From assembly GCA_028824715.1 (NCBI GenBank), contig JAPPCV010000124.1, forward strand, positions 1 to 48,119: DNA of 48,119 bases. Direction: 5' to 3'. The position numbers and the translations under genes were made by a program. Shown here one piece after another: positions 27,425 through 35,874 of this stretch (position 1 is the first letter of the stretch; every line of letters starts with the position of its first letter). This DNA comes from Boseongicola sp. Its GTDB lineage: Bacteria > Pseudomonadota > Alphaproteobacteria > Rhodobacterales > Rhodobacteraceae. Under the pieces are notes generated by a model that was given only the letters and a program-made list of their open reading frames with translations, had not been told where the DNA came from and searched no databases.

Positions 27425-28474
27425 TCACGGCTTGGCGCAGTCCGGCACGGTGTAGCCCGCCTCCTCCCAGGCGCGCACGGCGCCGGGATGGTATTTCAGG
27501 GGCATCGCACCGCACATGCCGGTCGTCGACGTGTCCTCGATCTCGCCCAGGGAAACGTTCGGCAGGAACGGCGTCTTTGACTTGATTGCGTCAAGGTTGT
27601 CGAGAACGGCCTTCGTCAACTGGTAGGCCGTCTCCTCGTCCATTTCCTTGCGCACGATCTCGCCGCCGACCGTGGCTATGCCGCGAAACATGCCGTCTTC
27701 CGAAACGACTGTCACGCCTTCAGCCTGCACGGCCTCGCTGAGCGGGATCTCGACGCGGCCCGAGCCGGGAGCTCTCATGTATTTCTGTGCCGCCTCACCC
27801 TCGAAGACGTCCTTCGGCATCGACCACATGGTCATGGCCCCGGCTGCCACGGCCTGTGTATGCCGGCCATCGGGGAAACTCGACGGAAGCACGAATGCAT
27901 CTGCCGAGCCGTCCGTCATGGTCTTGACCCCCTGGTCCCAGTTCACCTGCACGCCGGTATAGTCCTCGCCGTCGACAAGACCTGTCACAATCTTGACAAC
28001 GCCGCGGGCATTGGTCAGCGCAGCCCCCCGCGGCGGACCGTTGTAAACCGTCTTGCCCATGAGGTCATCCCAGCCCTTGACGGAAGAGCTGTTGTACGCC
28101 GACAAGGTGAACGCCCCCAGCCGATACGTGTAGAGAACTGCAAGACGGTCCACGTACTCCGCTCCGGTTTCCGCTCCGAGCTTGGCGTAGGGTCCCGCTC
28201 CCCTGGACAGCAGGAACGGCAGAATGAATGGCGTGGCCGTGATGTCCGTCTTCCCCTCCGCCACGTTCTGGACCGAGTTTGTCAGTGTCTGGCCGGTGGC
28301 CACCTGGATGTTCGCAATGCCGGCGGCCGAAGCGAACTCGCCAAGCGACAGAACGGTGTTGCCGGGCACGCCGGTGGCGTTTGCCGTCTCCGCCGTCAGG
28401 TTCTGCTGCGCGGCTGCCGTGCCAGCAAGCAACCCCGTCGCGGCCAGTGCAGCCGCAATTCTCGTGAACTTCAT
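27425..28474 (-). CDS. TAXI-family TRAP transporter solute-binding protein
   Basis: A 349-residue periplasmic protein. The ATG at 28474 has GGGAGGA upstream and gives a clear Sec signal peptide (KFTRIAAALAATGLLAGTAAAQ). The mature part shows TAXI features: early GNTVLSLGEFASAAGIANIQ and QNVAEGKTDITATPFI, and a C-terminal YHPGAVRAWEEAGYTVPDC. It captures an unknown, probably anionic organic solute for the permease encoded 116 bases downstream. It is transcribed divergently from the ThDP enzyme gene. Confidence 0.9.
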   Translation of the reverse strand: MKFTRIAAALAATGLLAGTAAAQQNLTAETANATGVPGNTVLSLGEFASAAGIANIQVATGQTLTNSVQNVAEGKTDITATPFILPFLLSRGAGPYAKLGAETGAEYVDRLAVLYTYRLGAFTLSAYNSSSVKGWDDLMGKTVYNGPPRGAALTNARGVVKIVTGLVDGEDYTGVQVNWDQGVKTMTDGSADAFVLPSSFPDGRHTQAVAAGAMTMWSMPKDVFEGEAAQKYMRAPGSGRVEIPLSEAVQAEGVTVVSEDGMFRGIATVGGEIVRKEMDEETAYQLTKAVLDNLDAIKSKTPFLPNVSLGEIEDTSTTGMCGAMPLKYHPGAVRAWEEAGYTVPDCAKP

Positions 28475-28494
28475 CTTGTCCTCCCGATCAAAAG

Positions 28495-28518
28495 CTGGCC
28501 AATTCAGCACGTGGCCAG
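28495..28518. promoter_or_regulatory. Palindrome in the divergent TRAP / ThDP-enzyme promoter region
   Basis: CTGGCCA (28495-28501) and TGGCCAG (28512-28518) form a perfect 7-bp inverted repeat with a 10-base spacer, centred in the 110-base gap between two divergent starts. This is a typical position for an operator controlling both directions. The cognate regulator is unknown. A separate TGCAAGCG half-site near 28555 resembles half of the operator at 32305. Confidence 0.55.
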
Positions 28519-28584
28519 TTCTGGGGAAGAGAACCTACCCATCCCCATCGATCATGCAAGCGAATATTGGAGCGCCTGAAACAC

Positions 28585-30312
28585 ATGCAGGGAACTGACA
28601 ATGCGGCACTCATGACGGCCGGCGGGGCGCTGTTCGGCAAGCTGAAGGCGCTTGGCGTCAGTTACGTGTTCGCGAATTCCGGAACGGACTTCCCGCCAAT
28701 CATCGAGGGACTGATCGAGGCGCGCAGCAGGGGGGTCGACCTGCCCCGGGCTGTGACCGTGCCCCACGAACATGTCGCGGTCGGCATGGCGCACGGATAC
28801 TACCAGATCTCGGGTCACGCCCAAGCCGTGCTGCTGCACACGAATGTCGGGCTTTCCAACGGCGCGACCGGCGCCATCAACGCCGCCTGCGACCAGGTTC
28901 CGATGTTCCTGATGTCGGGGCGGACGCCCGTGATGGAAGGCGGCCGCTTCGGCGCGCGCACCGTCCCGATCGGCTGGGGGCAGGAGATGCACGACCAGAC
29001 GGCCCTAGTGCGCGAAGCCTGCAAATGGACCTACGAACTGCGGTTCCCGGACCATCTGGCGGCAGTGCTGGACCGCGGCTGGACCATCGCCAACTCGTTT
29101 CCCAAGGGACCGGTCTACCTGAGCCTGCCCCGGGAGGTGCTGTGCGAACCCTGCCCGCTTGACGGGCTCGACGCAGGCTCGAACATGGCGCCTGTCGCCG
29201 CTGCGCCTGACCGCGCTGCGCTGGCCACTGCGGCAACACTCCTGGCCAGGGCCGAGCGGCCGCTTGTCATCGCTCAACGGGGAGCGGGGTCGGAGGAGGC
29301 CTTCATGGCGCTCGCCGGGCTGGTCGAGGATTGGGCCATTCCGCTGTCCCATTACTGGGCCAACCAGATCGCCATTCCCATGACGAGCCCGAGCCACGTC
29401 GACTGGTCCCCGGACGCGCTTGTCCGGGAGGCGGACGTCATTCTCGTCATCAACGCCCTCGCGCCCTGGTGGCCCGATCGCGCTGCCCCGTCACCGACGG
29501 CCAAGATCATCCAGCTCGGCCCCGACCCGCTCTTTGCGAGATCGTCTCCCATGCGAACGTTCCGTTCGGACGTCACGCTCGCCGGCGACACGGCAGCCGC
29601 GCTTCTCGAACTCGTTGCCGCCACGCATGCCCAGGCCAGGAACGAAGAGGATGTCGCCGAGCGTCGCGCCAGGATTTCCGCCCTTGCCGAGGACAACCGC
29701 AACGCGGTCCGAGATGCGGCTCGAGCGGGGAACGGTTCGCCCATGTCAAAGGAGTGGGTCAGCCATTGCCTCGGACAGGCTGTCAATGGCCGCAAGTCAA
29801 GCGTCTTCCACGAACTGGGCTGCCCGCTGCCGCCCCTCGAACTGGAGCATCATCTCTCCTACTTCCAGGAGCCGCATTCCGGCGGACTCGGCTGGGGCCT
29901 GCCTGCCGCCATGGGCGCGCAGCTCGCGGATCCTGAACGGCTCGTCTTCGCAACGGTCGGTGACGGCAGCTACATGTTCGCGAATCCGGTCGCGTGCCAT
30001 CAGGTCTGCGAGGCGCTTGGCCTGCCCGTCATCACCCTGGTCCTGAACAACGAGGAATGGGGCGCCGTGCGCAGCTCCGTCACGGGGCTCTACAAGGACG
30101 GGCTGGCCGCGAGGTCGAACGACGTGCCCCTTACGTCGCTGAGCCCCAGTCCGGACTTTGCGGCGATTGCCGAGGCCAGCCGCGCCTATGCCGAAACGGT
30201 TGTCGACGGAGCGGAACTGCCGGGCGCGCTGGAGCGGGCAATCGCCGTCGCGACCAAGGAGCGGCGACAGGTCCTGCTGAACATCTCGATAAGGAAGTCC
30301 GGCCTGCACTGA
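28585..30312 (+). CDS. Thiamine diphosphate-dependent enzyme, acetolactate-synthase-like
   Basis: A 575-residue three-domain ThDP enzyme. The start is ATG 28585 (an upstream TTG is possible). The catalytic Glu is in VPHEHVAVGMAHGY near residue 60. The ThDP/Mg motif is VGDGSYMFANP with LNNEEWGAV about 25 residues later (GDG-X-NN). The central domain resembles those of acetolactate synthase and sulfoacetaldehyde acetyltransferase relatives, but an FAD site is not evident. It probably decarboxylates or ligates a 2-keto acid made from the TRAP-imported substrate. It is monocistronic and divergent from the TRAP operon. Confidence 0.88.
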   Translation: MQGTDNAALMTAGGALFGKLKALGVSYVFANSGTDFPPIIEGLIEARSRGVDLPRAVTVPHEHVAVGMAHGYYQISGHAQAVLLHTNVGLSNGATGAINAACDQVPMFLMSGRTPVMEGGRFGARTVPIGWGQEMHDQTALVREACKWTYELRFPDHLAAVLDRGWTIANSFPKGPVYLSLPREVLCEPCPLDGLDAGSNMAPVAAAPDRAALATAATLLARAERPLVIAQRGAGSEEAFMALAGLVEDWAIPLSHYWANQIAIPMTSPSHVDWSPDALVREADVILVINALAPWWPDRAAPSPTAKIIQLGPDPLFARSSPMRTFRSDVTLAGDTAAALLELVAATHAQARNEEDVAERRARISALAEDNRNAVRDAARAGNGSPMSKEWVSHCLGQAVNGRKSSVFHELGCPLPPLELEHHLSYFQEPHSGGLGWGLPAAMGAQLADPERLVFATVGDGSYMFANPVACHQVCEALGLPVITLVLNNEEWGAVRSSVTGLYKDGLAARSNDVPLTSLSPSPDFAAIAEASRAYAETVVDGAELPGALERAIAVATKERRQVLLNISIRKSGLH

Positions 30313-30350
30313 CTCGGCATGCGCTGCATGGCCACGAGTTGCGCATCCAG

Positions 30351-31235
30351 TCACGGGCCGCTGCGCACCTTGCCGAACCCGTAGAAGGCGGAGGCCGTGC
30401 CCCCGAAGACCGCCGTGTGCGCCTCGTCGGGCACCAGGCTCTCGTACGCTTCCACGATCGCGCGGTAGTCCGAATACAGGCTGTCCACGGGAAAGTTCGA
30501 TCCGAACATGCATCGTGCCGCGCCGAACTGCTCCAGGCAGGCCGCGACGACGGGCCGAACGCTGTCCCGCGTCCAGTCATGCTCGAACATGCCAAGCCCC
30601 GAGAGCTTGACCGAGACCTGCGGAAGCCCGCTCAGCCGCCGCAGCCCGCCGGCCCATGCATCGAGTCCGTCCGGCGTCCGGTCATGCGGCGAGCCAGCAT
30701 GGCAAAGGGCAACCCGCGTCCCGGGAACGTCCGAGAGCACGTCCGCCATTGCGCCGTAGAGTTCGGGGATCAGTTGCAGGTCAAAGCTCAGCCCCCTTTT
30801 CCCGACTTCGCGCAGGCCCTCGACGAAGCGCGGGTCGTCCAGCAGATCGTTCGTGCCCGTCGCCCGGTCCTCTTCCGGTGCGCGGCCCACGATCTGGCGC
30901 ACGCCGCGCACGGTGGGGAGTTCCTGCATCCGGTCGAGTTCCTTCCCGAGGCGTTCCGATGCGAGATCGGCAAAGACGACCTGCGCCATGGGCCATTCCG
31001 GATTTGCACCCGCCACGTCCTGCACCCACGACGCCTCCGCGAACGCGTCCTCGGCGCCCACCTGGATGTGGACGGACGCTTCGATCCCGCGTGCAGCCGC
31101 GCGAAACTCCTCAAGAAGGTAGTTCCGCTGGATCGGCCCCGGATCGCCGAAGAACCGCCTGACGCCCTTGGCCATCAGCCACGGATAGTGCACGGCGGAA
31201 AGGTCCCAGAGATGGTGATGCGCGTCGATTCTCAT
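30351..31235 (-). CDS. Amidohydrolase 2 family hydrolase (lactonase-like)
   Basis: A 294-residue TIM-barrel metal hydrolase of COG3618. The metal site begins at RIDAHHHLWDL (residues 2-12). Further ligand motifs are VALCHAGSPHDRT and FGSNFPVDSLYSDY, the catalytic Asp being in the last. Relatives hydrolyse sugar lactones, 2-pyrone-4,6-dicarboxylate or similar cyclic esters, so a lactone intermediate is a reasonable guess. The ATG overlaps the stop of the upstream NTF2-like gene (ATGA) and also has GGAGGAGG before it. It converges on the ThDP enzyme gene, with 38 bases between. Confidence 0.88.
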   Translation of the reverse strand: MRIDAHHHLWDLSAVHYPWLMAKGVRRFFGDPGPIQRNYLLEEFRAAARGIEASVHIQVGAEDAFAEASWVQDVAGANPEWPMAQVVFADLASERLGKELDRMQELPTVRGVRQIVGRAPEEDRATGTNDLLDDPRFVEGLREVGKRGLSFDLQLIPELYGAMADVLSDVPGTRVALCHAGSPHDRTPDGLDAWAGGLRRLSGLPQVSVKLSGLGMFEHDWTRDSVRPVVAACLEQFGAARCMFGSNFPVDSLYSDYRAIVEAYESLVPDEAHTAVFGGTASAFYGFGKVRSGP

Positions 31236-32224
31236 GCTGCCTCCTCCGGGAGCGTGTCGATGCCCTGCGTCTTCCAGAAATGCGGCAGGTCGATGAAGAT
31301 CCAGTTTTCGGCGAGCAGGTCACCCTCGCGGCGATAGATGTCGATGACGCGAAACTCGCCCGTTCGGCCGGTCGGTGCGCGCGCCATGAATTCGCCGGTC
31401 AGGCGCGCGGTAAAGTTTGGCCAGCCGAAGAAGCCGCCATAATTCCCTTCCGCCAGGCGCGCGATGTGGCCGGTTCGCGTCCGGTTTCCGAATGCGGCCC
31501 GAAACGGTCCGGCGTGCTGCCTTGCGTAACGCTCGATCGTGTAGCTCGCCCCGATTCCCGTCGGGCCCCACCATAGCATGTCATCGTGCCATGTCCGCTC
31601 GAGCTCCTCCTCAAGCGGCAGGCCCAGGTCCCAGTTGCCAAGGTCGGCAACCATGGCGTTGATCAGGCTTAACGTACGGACCCCCTCGGATTCGGGCTGG
31701 GGCTCCAGGAGCAGCCCGTCATGGGTCTGCGGCCCTGGCTGCACGAGATGCTGTGCCGTCGCATTCGGAAACGGGTTCTGGCCCGCCTGGGCCATGAGAT
31801 GCGGGATGTCGAAATACATCGCGGTCTCCGCGATCCCGTCGCCTTCCACCCGATGGAAGGTGCAGTAGCGCAGCATCACGATCTTCCCGGACGGTCGAAT
31901 GCCCAGCCAGGGCTCGTCGAAGAGGCCGAGAAGATGCCCCATCGAGACCACCCAAACGGACCTGAAACCGTCAACTTCGTTCCGGCCGGCGAAGAAGATG
32001 TCCTCGCGCCGCTGCAGTCCGGACAGTGATCGCTTCAATGGCTTCCAGAAGCGGTCGGAAACGTCCAGGACATCGTCCAGAAGGCCGAACGGATGATACC
32101 CGCGCCACAGGAAGCCGGCGGTCGAGAACGCCTGGAGCACCGCAGTGATGCCGTCGCCTTCCGCCCCGTCCAGGGCGGCATGAAACGACCGAACCACGTC
32201 TTTCTGCCTCTGGAAGCCGTCCAT
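31232..32224 (-). CDS. Two-domain SnoaL/NTF2-like protein, paralogue 1
   Basis: A 330-residue protein made of two SnoaL/NTF2-like alpha+beta barrels. The ATG at 32224 has AGGGGAA upstream. Domain 1 ends with KIVMLRYCTFHRVEGDGIAE and FDIPHLMAQAG. Domain 2 includes MLWWGPTGIGASYTIERYAR and ends with FRVIDIYRREGDLLAENWIF. It is clearly homologous to the proteins at 34831 and 36883. The fold supports cyclases, isomerases, hydratases and dehydratases, and the reaction here is unknown. It is the first gene of a two-gene operon with the amidohydrolase and is preceded by the palindrome at 32305. Confidence 0.8.
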   Translation of the reverse strand: MDGFQRQKDVVRSFHAALDGAEGDGITAVLQAFSTAGFLWRGYHPFGLLDDVLDVSDRFWKPLKRSLSGLQRREDIFFAGRNEVDGFRSVWVVSMGHLLGLFDEPWLGIRPSGKIVMLRYCTFHRVEGDGIAETAMYFDIPHLMAQAGQNPFPNATAQHLVQPGPQTHDGLLLEPQPESEGVRTLSLINAMVADLGNWDLGLPLEEELERTWHDDMLWWGPTGIGASYTIERYARQHAGPFRAAFGNRTRTGHIARLAEGNYGGFFGWPNFTARLTGEFMARAPTGRTGEFRVIDIYRREGDLLAENWIFIDLPHFWKTQGIDTLPEEAA

Positions 32225-32304
32225 TTCCCCTGCCCCCACGATCCTTGTCCGCGATCGCCTGCAACAAAGACCTTGCTTGCAATCGCCGCGCGAGTCTACA
32301 GTGC

Positions 32305-32320
32305 TTGCAAGCGTATGCAA
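32305..32320. promoter_or_regulatory. LacI-type operator in the divergent catabolic promoter region
   Basis: TTGCAAGCGTATGCAA has perfect 5-bp outer arms (TTGCA / TGCAA) around a central CG, a typical LacI/GalR operator. It lies in the 121-base gap between the divergent SnoaL-like gene and the ABC ATPase gene. On the minus strand TTGCAT and TAGACT (spacing 16) overlap it. TTGCTTGCAA at 32273-32282 may be a second, partial site. The LacI protein encoded at 35871-36896 is the likely ligand. Confidence 0.65.
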
Positions 32321-32345
32321 ACGCGAGGCTCTGGGGGAGGTTTCA

Positions 32346-33395
32346 TTGGCCGAGATTCAATTGAATGGCGTCTCGAAGCGCTGGGGGTCGTTTGTCGGCG
32401 TCGAAAATTTCAACCTGACCATTCCGGATCGCGAGTTTCTGGTGCTGCTTGGTCCTTCCGGCTGCGGCAAGACGACAACGATGCGGATGATCGCGGGACT
32501 GGAGGACCCGACCGAGGGAGACATCCTGATCGACGGCAAGATCGTCAACGACCTCGAGCCCAAGGACCGGGACGTGGCCATGGTGTTCCAGAGCTACGCC
32601 CTCTACCCGAACATGAACGTCTACGAGAACATCCGTTTCCCGCTCAAGGTCAGGGGAACGGATCCCGGCAGCCACGAGGACAGGGTCATGCGCGCAAGCG
32701 CGATGGTGGAGCTGGACGAGTTCCTGCATCGCAAGCCGGCGGAGCTCTCCGGCGGCCAGCGCCAGCGCGTGGCGCTGGCCCGTGCCATCGTGCGCGAACC
32801 CAACGTGTTCCTGATGGACGAGCCGCTGTCGAACCTCGACGCCAAGCTCAGGGTGTCGACCCGCGCCCAGATCAAGAATCTCAGCCACGAGCTTGCGGTA
32901 ACCACGATCTACGTGACCCATGACCAGATCGAGGCAATGACGCTTGCCGACCGCGTGGTGGTGATGGAGCGCGGCGTGGTCCAGCAGGTAGGCTCGCCGA
33001 CCGAAATCTACGACAATCCTGCAAACACCTTCGTGGCAGGCTTCATCGGCAACCCGGCCATGAACCTGATCGACGGCACGGTCGAGGGTGGCGTCTTCCG
33101 CACCGAACGCACCGAGATCGGCGGTCTCGACGCGCCCGACGGCGACGTGACGGTCGGCTTCCGCGCGGAGGACGCCGAGGTCTCGACGGAGGGCGGGCAG
33201 ATCACCGCGCCCATCTACACGCTTGAGCTCCTGGGAGACGCGGTAATGGCCAGCCTTCGCATCGGCGGCACGCTCGTCAGCGCCAGGACCGAAAAGACGT
33301 TCCGGGCAGAGATCGGGGACACCGTCTCGATCCGGATCGAGAATTCGCATTGTCACCTGTTTGACAGCGAGACGGGAGCGCGCATCGGAGGCTGA
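32346..33395 (+). CDS. ABC transporter ATP-binding protein, UgpC/MalK type, without adjacent permeases
   Basis: A 349-residue CUT1-type ATPase. The TTG at 32346 is chosen because GGGAGG lies 6 bases before it and no ATG fits. Walker A is GPSGCGKTT, the signature is [10 protein letters not shown], Walker B is VFLMDEP, and the H-loop is in YVTHDQ. A C-terminal OB-type domain follows. No permease or binding protein accompanies it; the complete ABC set at 2934-8097 has its own ATPase. It may energise permeases encoded elsewhere. It is the first plus-strand gene of the LacI-linked locus. Confidence 0.93.
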   Translation: MAEIQLNGVSKRWGSFVGVENFNLTIPDREFLVLLGPSGCGKTTTMRMIAGLEDPTEGDILIDGKIVNDLEPKDRDVAMVFQSYALYPNMNVYENIRFPLKVRGTDPGSHEDRVMRASAMVELDEFLHRKPAELSGGQRQRVALARAIVREPNVFLMDEPLSNLDAKLRVSTRAQIKNLSHELAVTTIYVTHDQIEAMTLADRVVVMERGVVQQVGSPTEIYDNPANTFVAGFIGNPAMNLIDGTVEGGVFRTERTEIGGLDAPDGDVTVGFRAEDAEVSTEGGQITAPIYTLELLGDAVMASLRIGGTLVSARTEKTFRAEIGDTVSIRIENSHCHLFDSETGARIGG

Positions 33396-33403
33396 CCCGG
33401 ACA

Positions 33404-33427
33404 CCCTCGGGCCCGGAGGGCCCTCGA
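33404..33427 (+). terminator. GC-rich hairpin after the orphan ATPase gene
   Basis: GGGCCC-GGA-GGGCCC, extended by flanking CTCG/CGAG, forms a strong stem in the 125-base gap before the dehydrogenase gene. No T run follows. It is a possible attenuator or mRNA-processing site separating ATPase expression from the downstream catabolic genes. Confidence 0.4.
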
Positions 33428-33520
33428 GAGGATGCGTCGTTGCGATGCGCGTCCCCCAGACGAAACTCGGAAGCAGGCCGCGAAGGGCGCCAGGTCCCAA
33501 GATGCCGGAAGGGCGACAAC

Positions 33521-34831
33521 ATGACAATTGACTACCTGAAACGTTCCAAGCCAGAAGCCGAAAAGGCCGAAGACGACGCGAAAGTGCGCGCCAGCGTCGA
33601 GGCCGCGCTTGCGGACATCGAGGCTCGCGGCGACGACGCTGTCCGCGAAATGTCCGCCAGGTTCGACAGCTACGAACCCGCCAGCTTCCGCCTGTCCGCT
33701 TCCGAAGTCGAGGCCGCCATGCAAAAGGTTGGCGCGCGCGACATGCAGGACATCACGTTCGCGCAGGCGCAGATCCGGCGCTTCGCCGAAGCGCAGCGCG
33801 CGTCGATGACGGACATCGAGATCGAGACGCTCCCGGGCGTGGTGCTGGGGCACAGGAACATTCCCGTCCAGTCCGTTGGCTGCTACGTGCCGGGCGGCAA
33901 GTTCCCGATGGTCGCCAGCGCGCACATGTCGGTCCTGACCGCCTCCGTTGCCGGGGTGCCGCGAATCATCGCCTCTGCGCCACCCGTCGACGGCGCGCCG
34001 CATCCGGCGATCGTCACCGCGATGAAGCTGGGCGGCGCTCACGAGATCTACGTCATGGGCGGGATCCAGGCCGTGGGCGCCATGGCTCTCGGCACGGAAT
34101 CCATCGATCCCGTCCACATGCTCGTCGGACCCGGCAACGCCTTCGTGGCCGAGGCCAAGCGCCAGCTCTACGGTCGCGTCGGCATCGATCTCTTCGCCGG
34201 ACCGACCGAAACCATGGTCATCGCCGACGAAACGGTGGACGCCGAACTCTGCGCCACCGACCTGCTAGGCCAGGCCGAGCACGGCTACAACTCGCCGGCC
34301 TGCCTCGTCACGAACTCTCGAAAGCTCGCGAACGAAACCATGGCCGAAGTCGAACGCCTGCTCCGGATCCTGCCGACGTCCGGGACCGCCAGCGCATCCT
34401 GGCAGGACTACGGCGACGTCATACTCTGCGATTCGCATGACGAGATGCTGGCGGTCGCCAACGACCTGGCCTACGAGCACGTCCAGGTCATGACGGACCG
34501 GGATGACTGGTTCCTGGAGAACATGCATTCGTATGGCGCCCTCTTTCTCGGCCCGCGCACCAACGTCGCCAATGGCGACAAGGTCATTGGCACCAACCAT
34601 ACGCTGCCGACGAAGAGGGCGGGGCGCTACACGGGCGGACTCTGGGTGGGCAAGTTCCTCAAGACTCATTCCTACCAGAAGGTCACGACCGACGAGGCCG
34701 CCGCGTTGATCGGCGAATACGGTTCGCGTCTCTGCATGCTGGAAGGGTTCGTCGGACATGCGGAGCAGTGCAACATCCGCGTGCGACGCCACGGCGGGCG
34801 CAACGTGCCCTTTGGCGCGGCCGCCGAGTAG
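33521..34831 (+). CDS. Histidinol dehydrogenase family protein, catabolic paralogue (HpsN-like)
   Basis: A 436-residue zinc-dependent dehydrogenase paralogous to HisD. All metal and catalytic residues are kept: Gln251 and His254 in [10 protein letters not shown], Glu319-His320 in LAYEHVQVM, Asp353 in [13 protein letters not shown], and His413 in GFVGHAEQ. The QAEHGYNSP motif replaces the biosynthetic QAEHDESAQ and resembles what I remember of HpsN, which oxidises 2,3-dihydroxypropanesulfonate to sulfolactate. The substrate is therefore probably a small polyol or hydroxy compound, possibly sulfonated, and not histidinol. AAGGG precedes the ATG. The next gene starts inside its stop codon (TAGTG). 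Confidence 0.85.
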   Translation: MTIDYLKRSKPEAEKAEDDAKVRASVEAALADIEARGDDAVREMSARFDSYEPASFRLSASEVEAAMQKVGARDMQDITFAQAQIRRFAEAQRASMTDIEIETLPGVVLGHRNIPVQSVGCYVPGGKFPMVASAHMSVLTASVAGVPRIIASAPPVDGAPHPAIVTAMKLGGAHEIYVMGGIQAVGAMALGTESIDPVHMLVGPGNAFVAEAKRQLYGRVGIDLFAGPTETMVIADETVDAELCATDLLGQAEHGYNSPACLVTNSRKLANETMAEVERLLRILPTSGTASASWQDYGDVILCDSHDEMLAVANDLAYEHVQVMTDRDDWFLENMHSYGALFLGPRTNVANGDKVIGTNHTLPTKRAGRYTGGLWVGKFLKTHSYQKVTTDEAAALIGEYGSRLCMLEGFVGHAEQCNIRVRRHGGRNVPFGAAAE

Positions 34832-35874
34832 TGGCCGCGCCCTCGGACATCAGGGCCGGCATCGCCGGCTACCGCGCGGCCAGCGCGACATTCGCGCCTG
34901 GCGCGGTCAAGGCTGCGCTTGCCGCGACCTTCGACAACGAGGCATCCCTGCGTCTTTGTCACCCGTTTGGCGACCAGGTCGGGCCGGATGCCCTTTTTGC
35001 CGCCTGCCTCGGCCCGCTGCACCATTCCATGCCCGATCTCGAGCGCCGCGACATGATCCTGGTTGCCGGCACCACCCCGGAAGGCCAGGACTGGATCGGC
35101 GCCATGGGCAACTACATGGGCACGTTCACGAGTTCCTTCCTGGGCGTTCCGCCGACCGGCCACCTCGCCCACATGCGCTACCACGAGTATTTCCGGCTTG
35201 AGGGCGGACGCGTCACCGAAATGCAGATGATCTGGGACATCCCCGAACTCATGATGCAGGCCGGCGCCTGGCCCATGGCCCCGCAGCTCGGAAAGTTCCT
35301 CTGCACGCCCGCGCCGATGTCAGGCGACGGCCTGACCGCGGCAGGTTCCGGCGATGCAGCGCTCAAGATCGTGACAGACATGCTTGCCGACCTTTGCCGC
35401 CATCCGGCGGAAGGCGGCCCGGACGTCATGAATCTCGCGACGCACTGGCATCCGCGCGTCAACTGGTACGGGCCGGCCGGCATCGGCACGACGCGCGGCC
35501 TGGCCGGCTTCCGGCATTGGCACCAGATCCCGTTCCTTCGCGCCATGCCCGACCGGAAGCTCGACGCCATGGGCGACCTGATGTCCCATTGGCTGGCCGA
35601 GGGCGACTATGTCTGCGAAACCGGCTGGCCCAACATGCGGGTCACGATCACGGGCGACGGATGGATGGGCATTGCGCCCGCAGGCCAGAACGTGTTTCTC
35701 CGTTCCCTGGATTTCTGGCGCGTCGAAGATGGCCTCATCCGCGAAAACTGGGTCCTCGTGGATCTCCTCGACGTTTACGACCAGATCGGCGTCAACGTTC
35801 TCGATCGCATGGCGGAGTTCAACAAGGCACGCAATGCGGGACCGGTCGCGCTGAGCGACGGACTGGCTGAATGA
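34831..35874 (+). CDS. Two-domain SnoaL/NTF2-like protein, paralogue 2
   Basis: A 347-residue protein of two NTF2-like barrels. The GTG at 34831 shares one base with the upstream TAG stop, and no better start exists. It aligns along its length with the 31232-32224 protein: HLAHMRYHEYFRLEGGRVTE with WDIPELMMQAG in domain 1, and VNWYGPAGIGTTRGLAGFRH plus LDFWRVEDGLIRENWVLVDL in domain 2. The function is unknown; the fold fits a cyclase, isomerase or dehydratase acting on an intermediate of the dehydrogenase reaction. It is coupled to the dehydrogenase upstream and to lacI downstream (ATGA). Confidence 0.8.
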   Translation: MAAPSDIRAGIAGYRAASATFAPGAVKAALAATFDNEASLRLCHPFGDQVGPDALFAACLGPLHHSMPDLERRDMILVAGTTPEGQDWIGAMGNYMGTFTSSFLGVPPTGHLAHMRYHEYFRLEGGRVTEMQMIWDIPELMMQAGAWPMAPQLGKFLCTPAPMSGDGLTAAGSGDAALKIVTDMLADLCRHPAEGGPDVMNLATHWHPRVNWYGPAGIGTTRGLAGFRHWHQIPFLRAMPDRKLDAMGDLMSHWLAEGDYVCETGWPNMRVTITGDGWMGIAPAGQNVFLRSLDFWRVEDGLIRENWVLVDLLDVYDQIGVNVLDRMAEFNKARNAGPVALSDGLAE

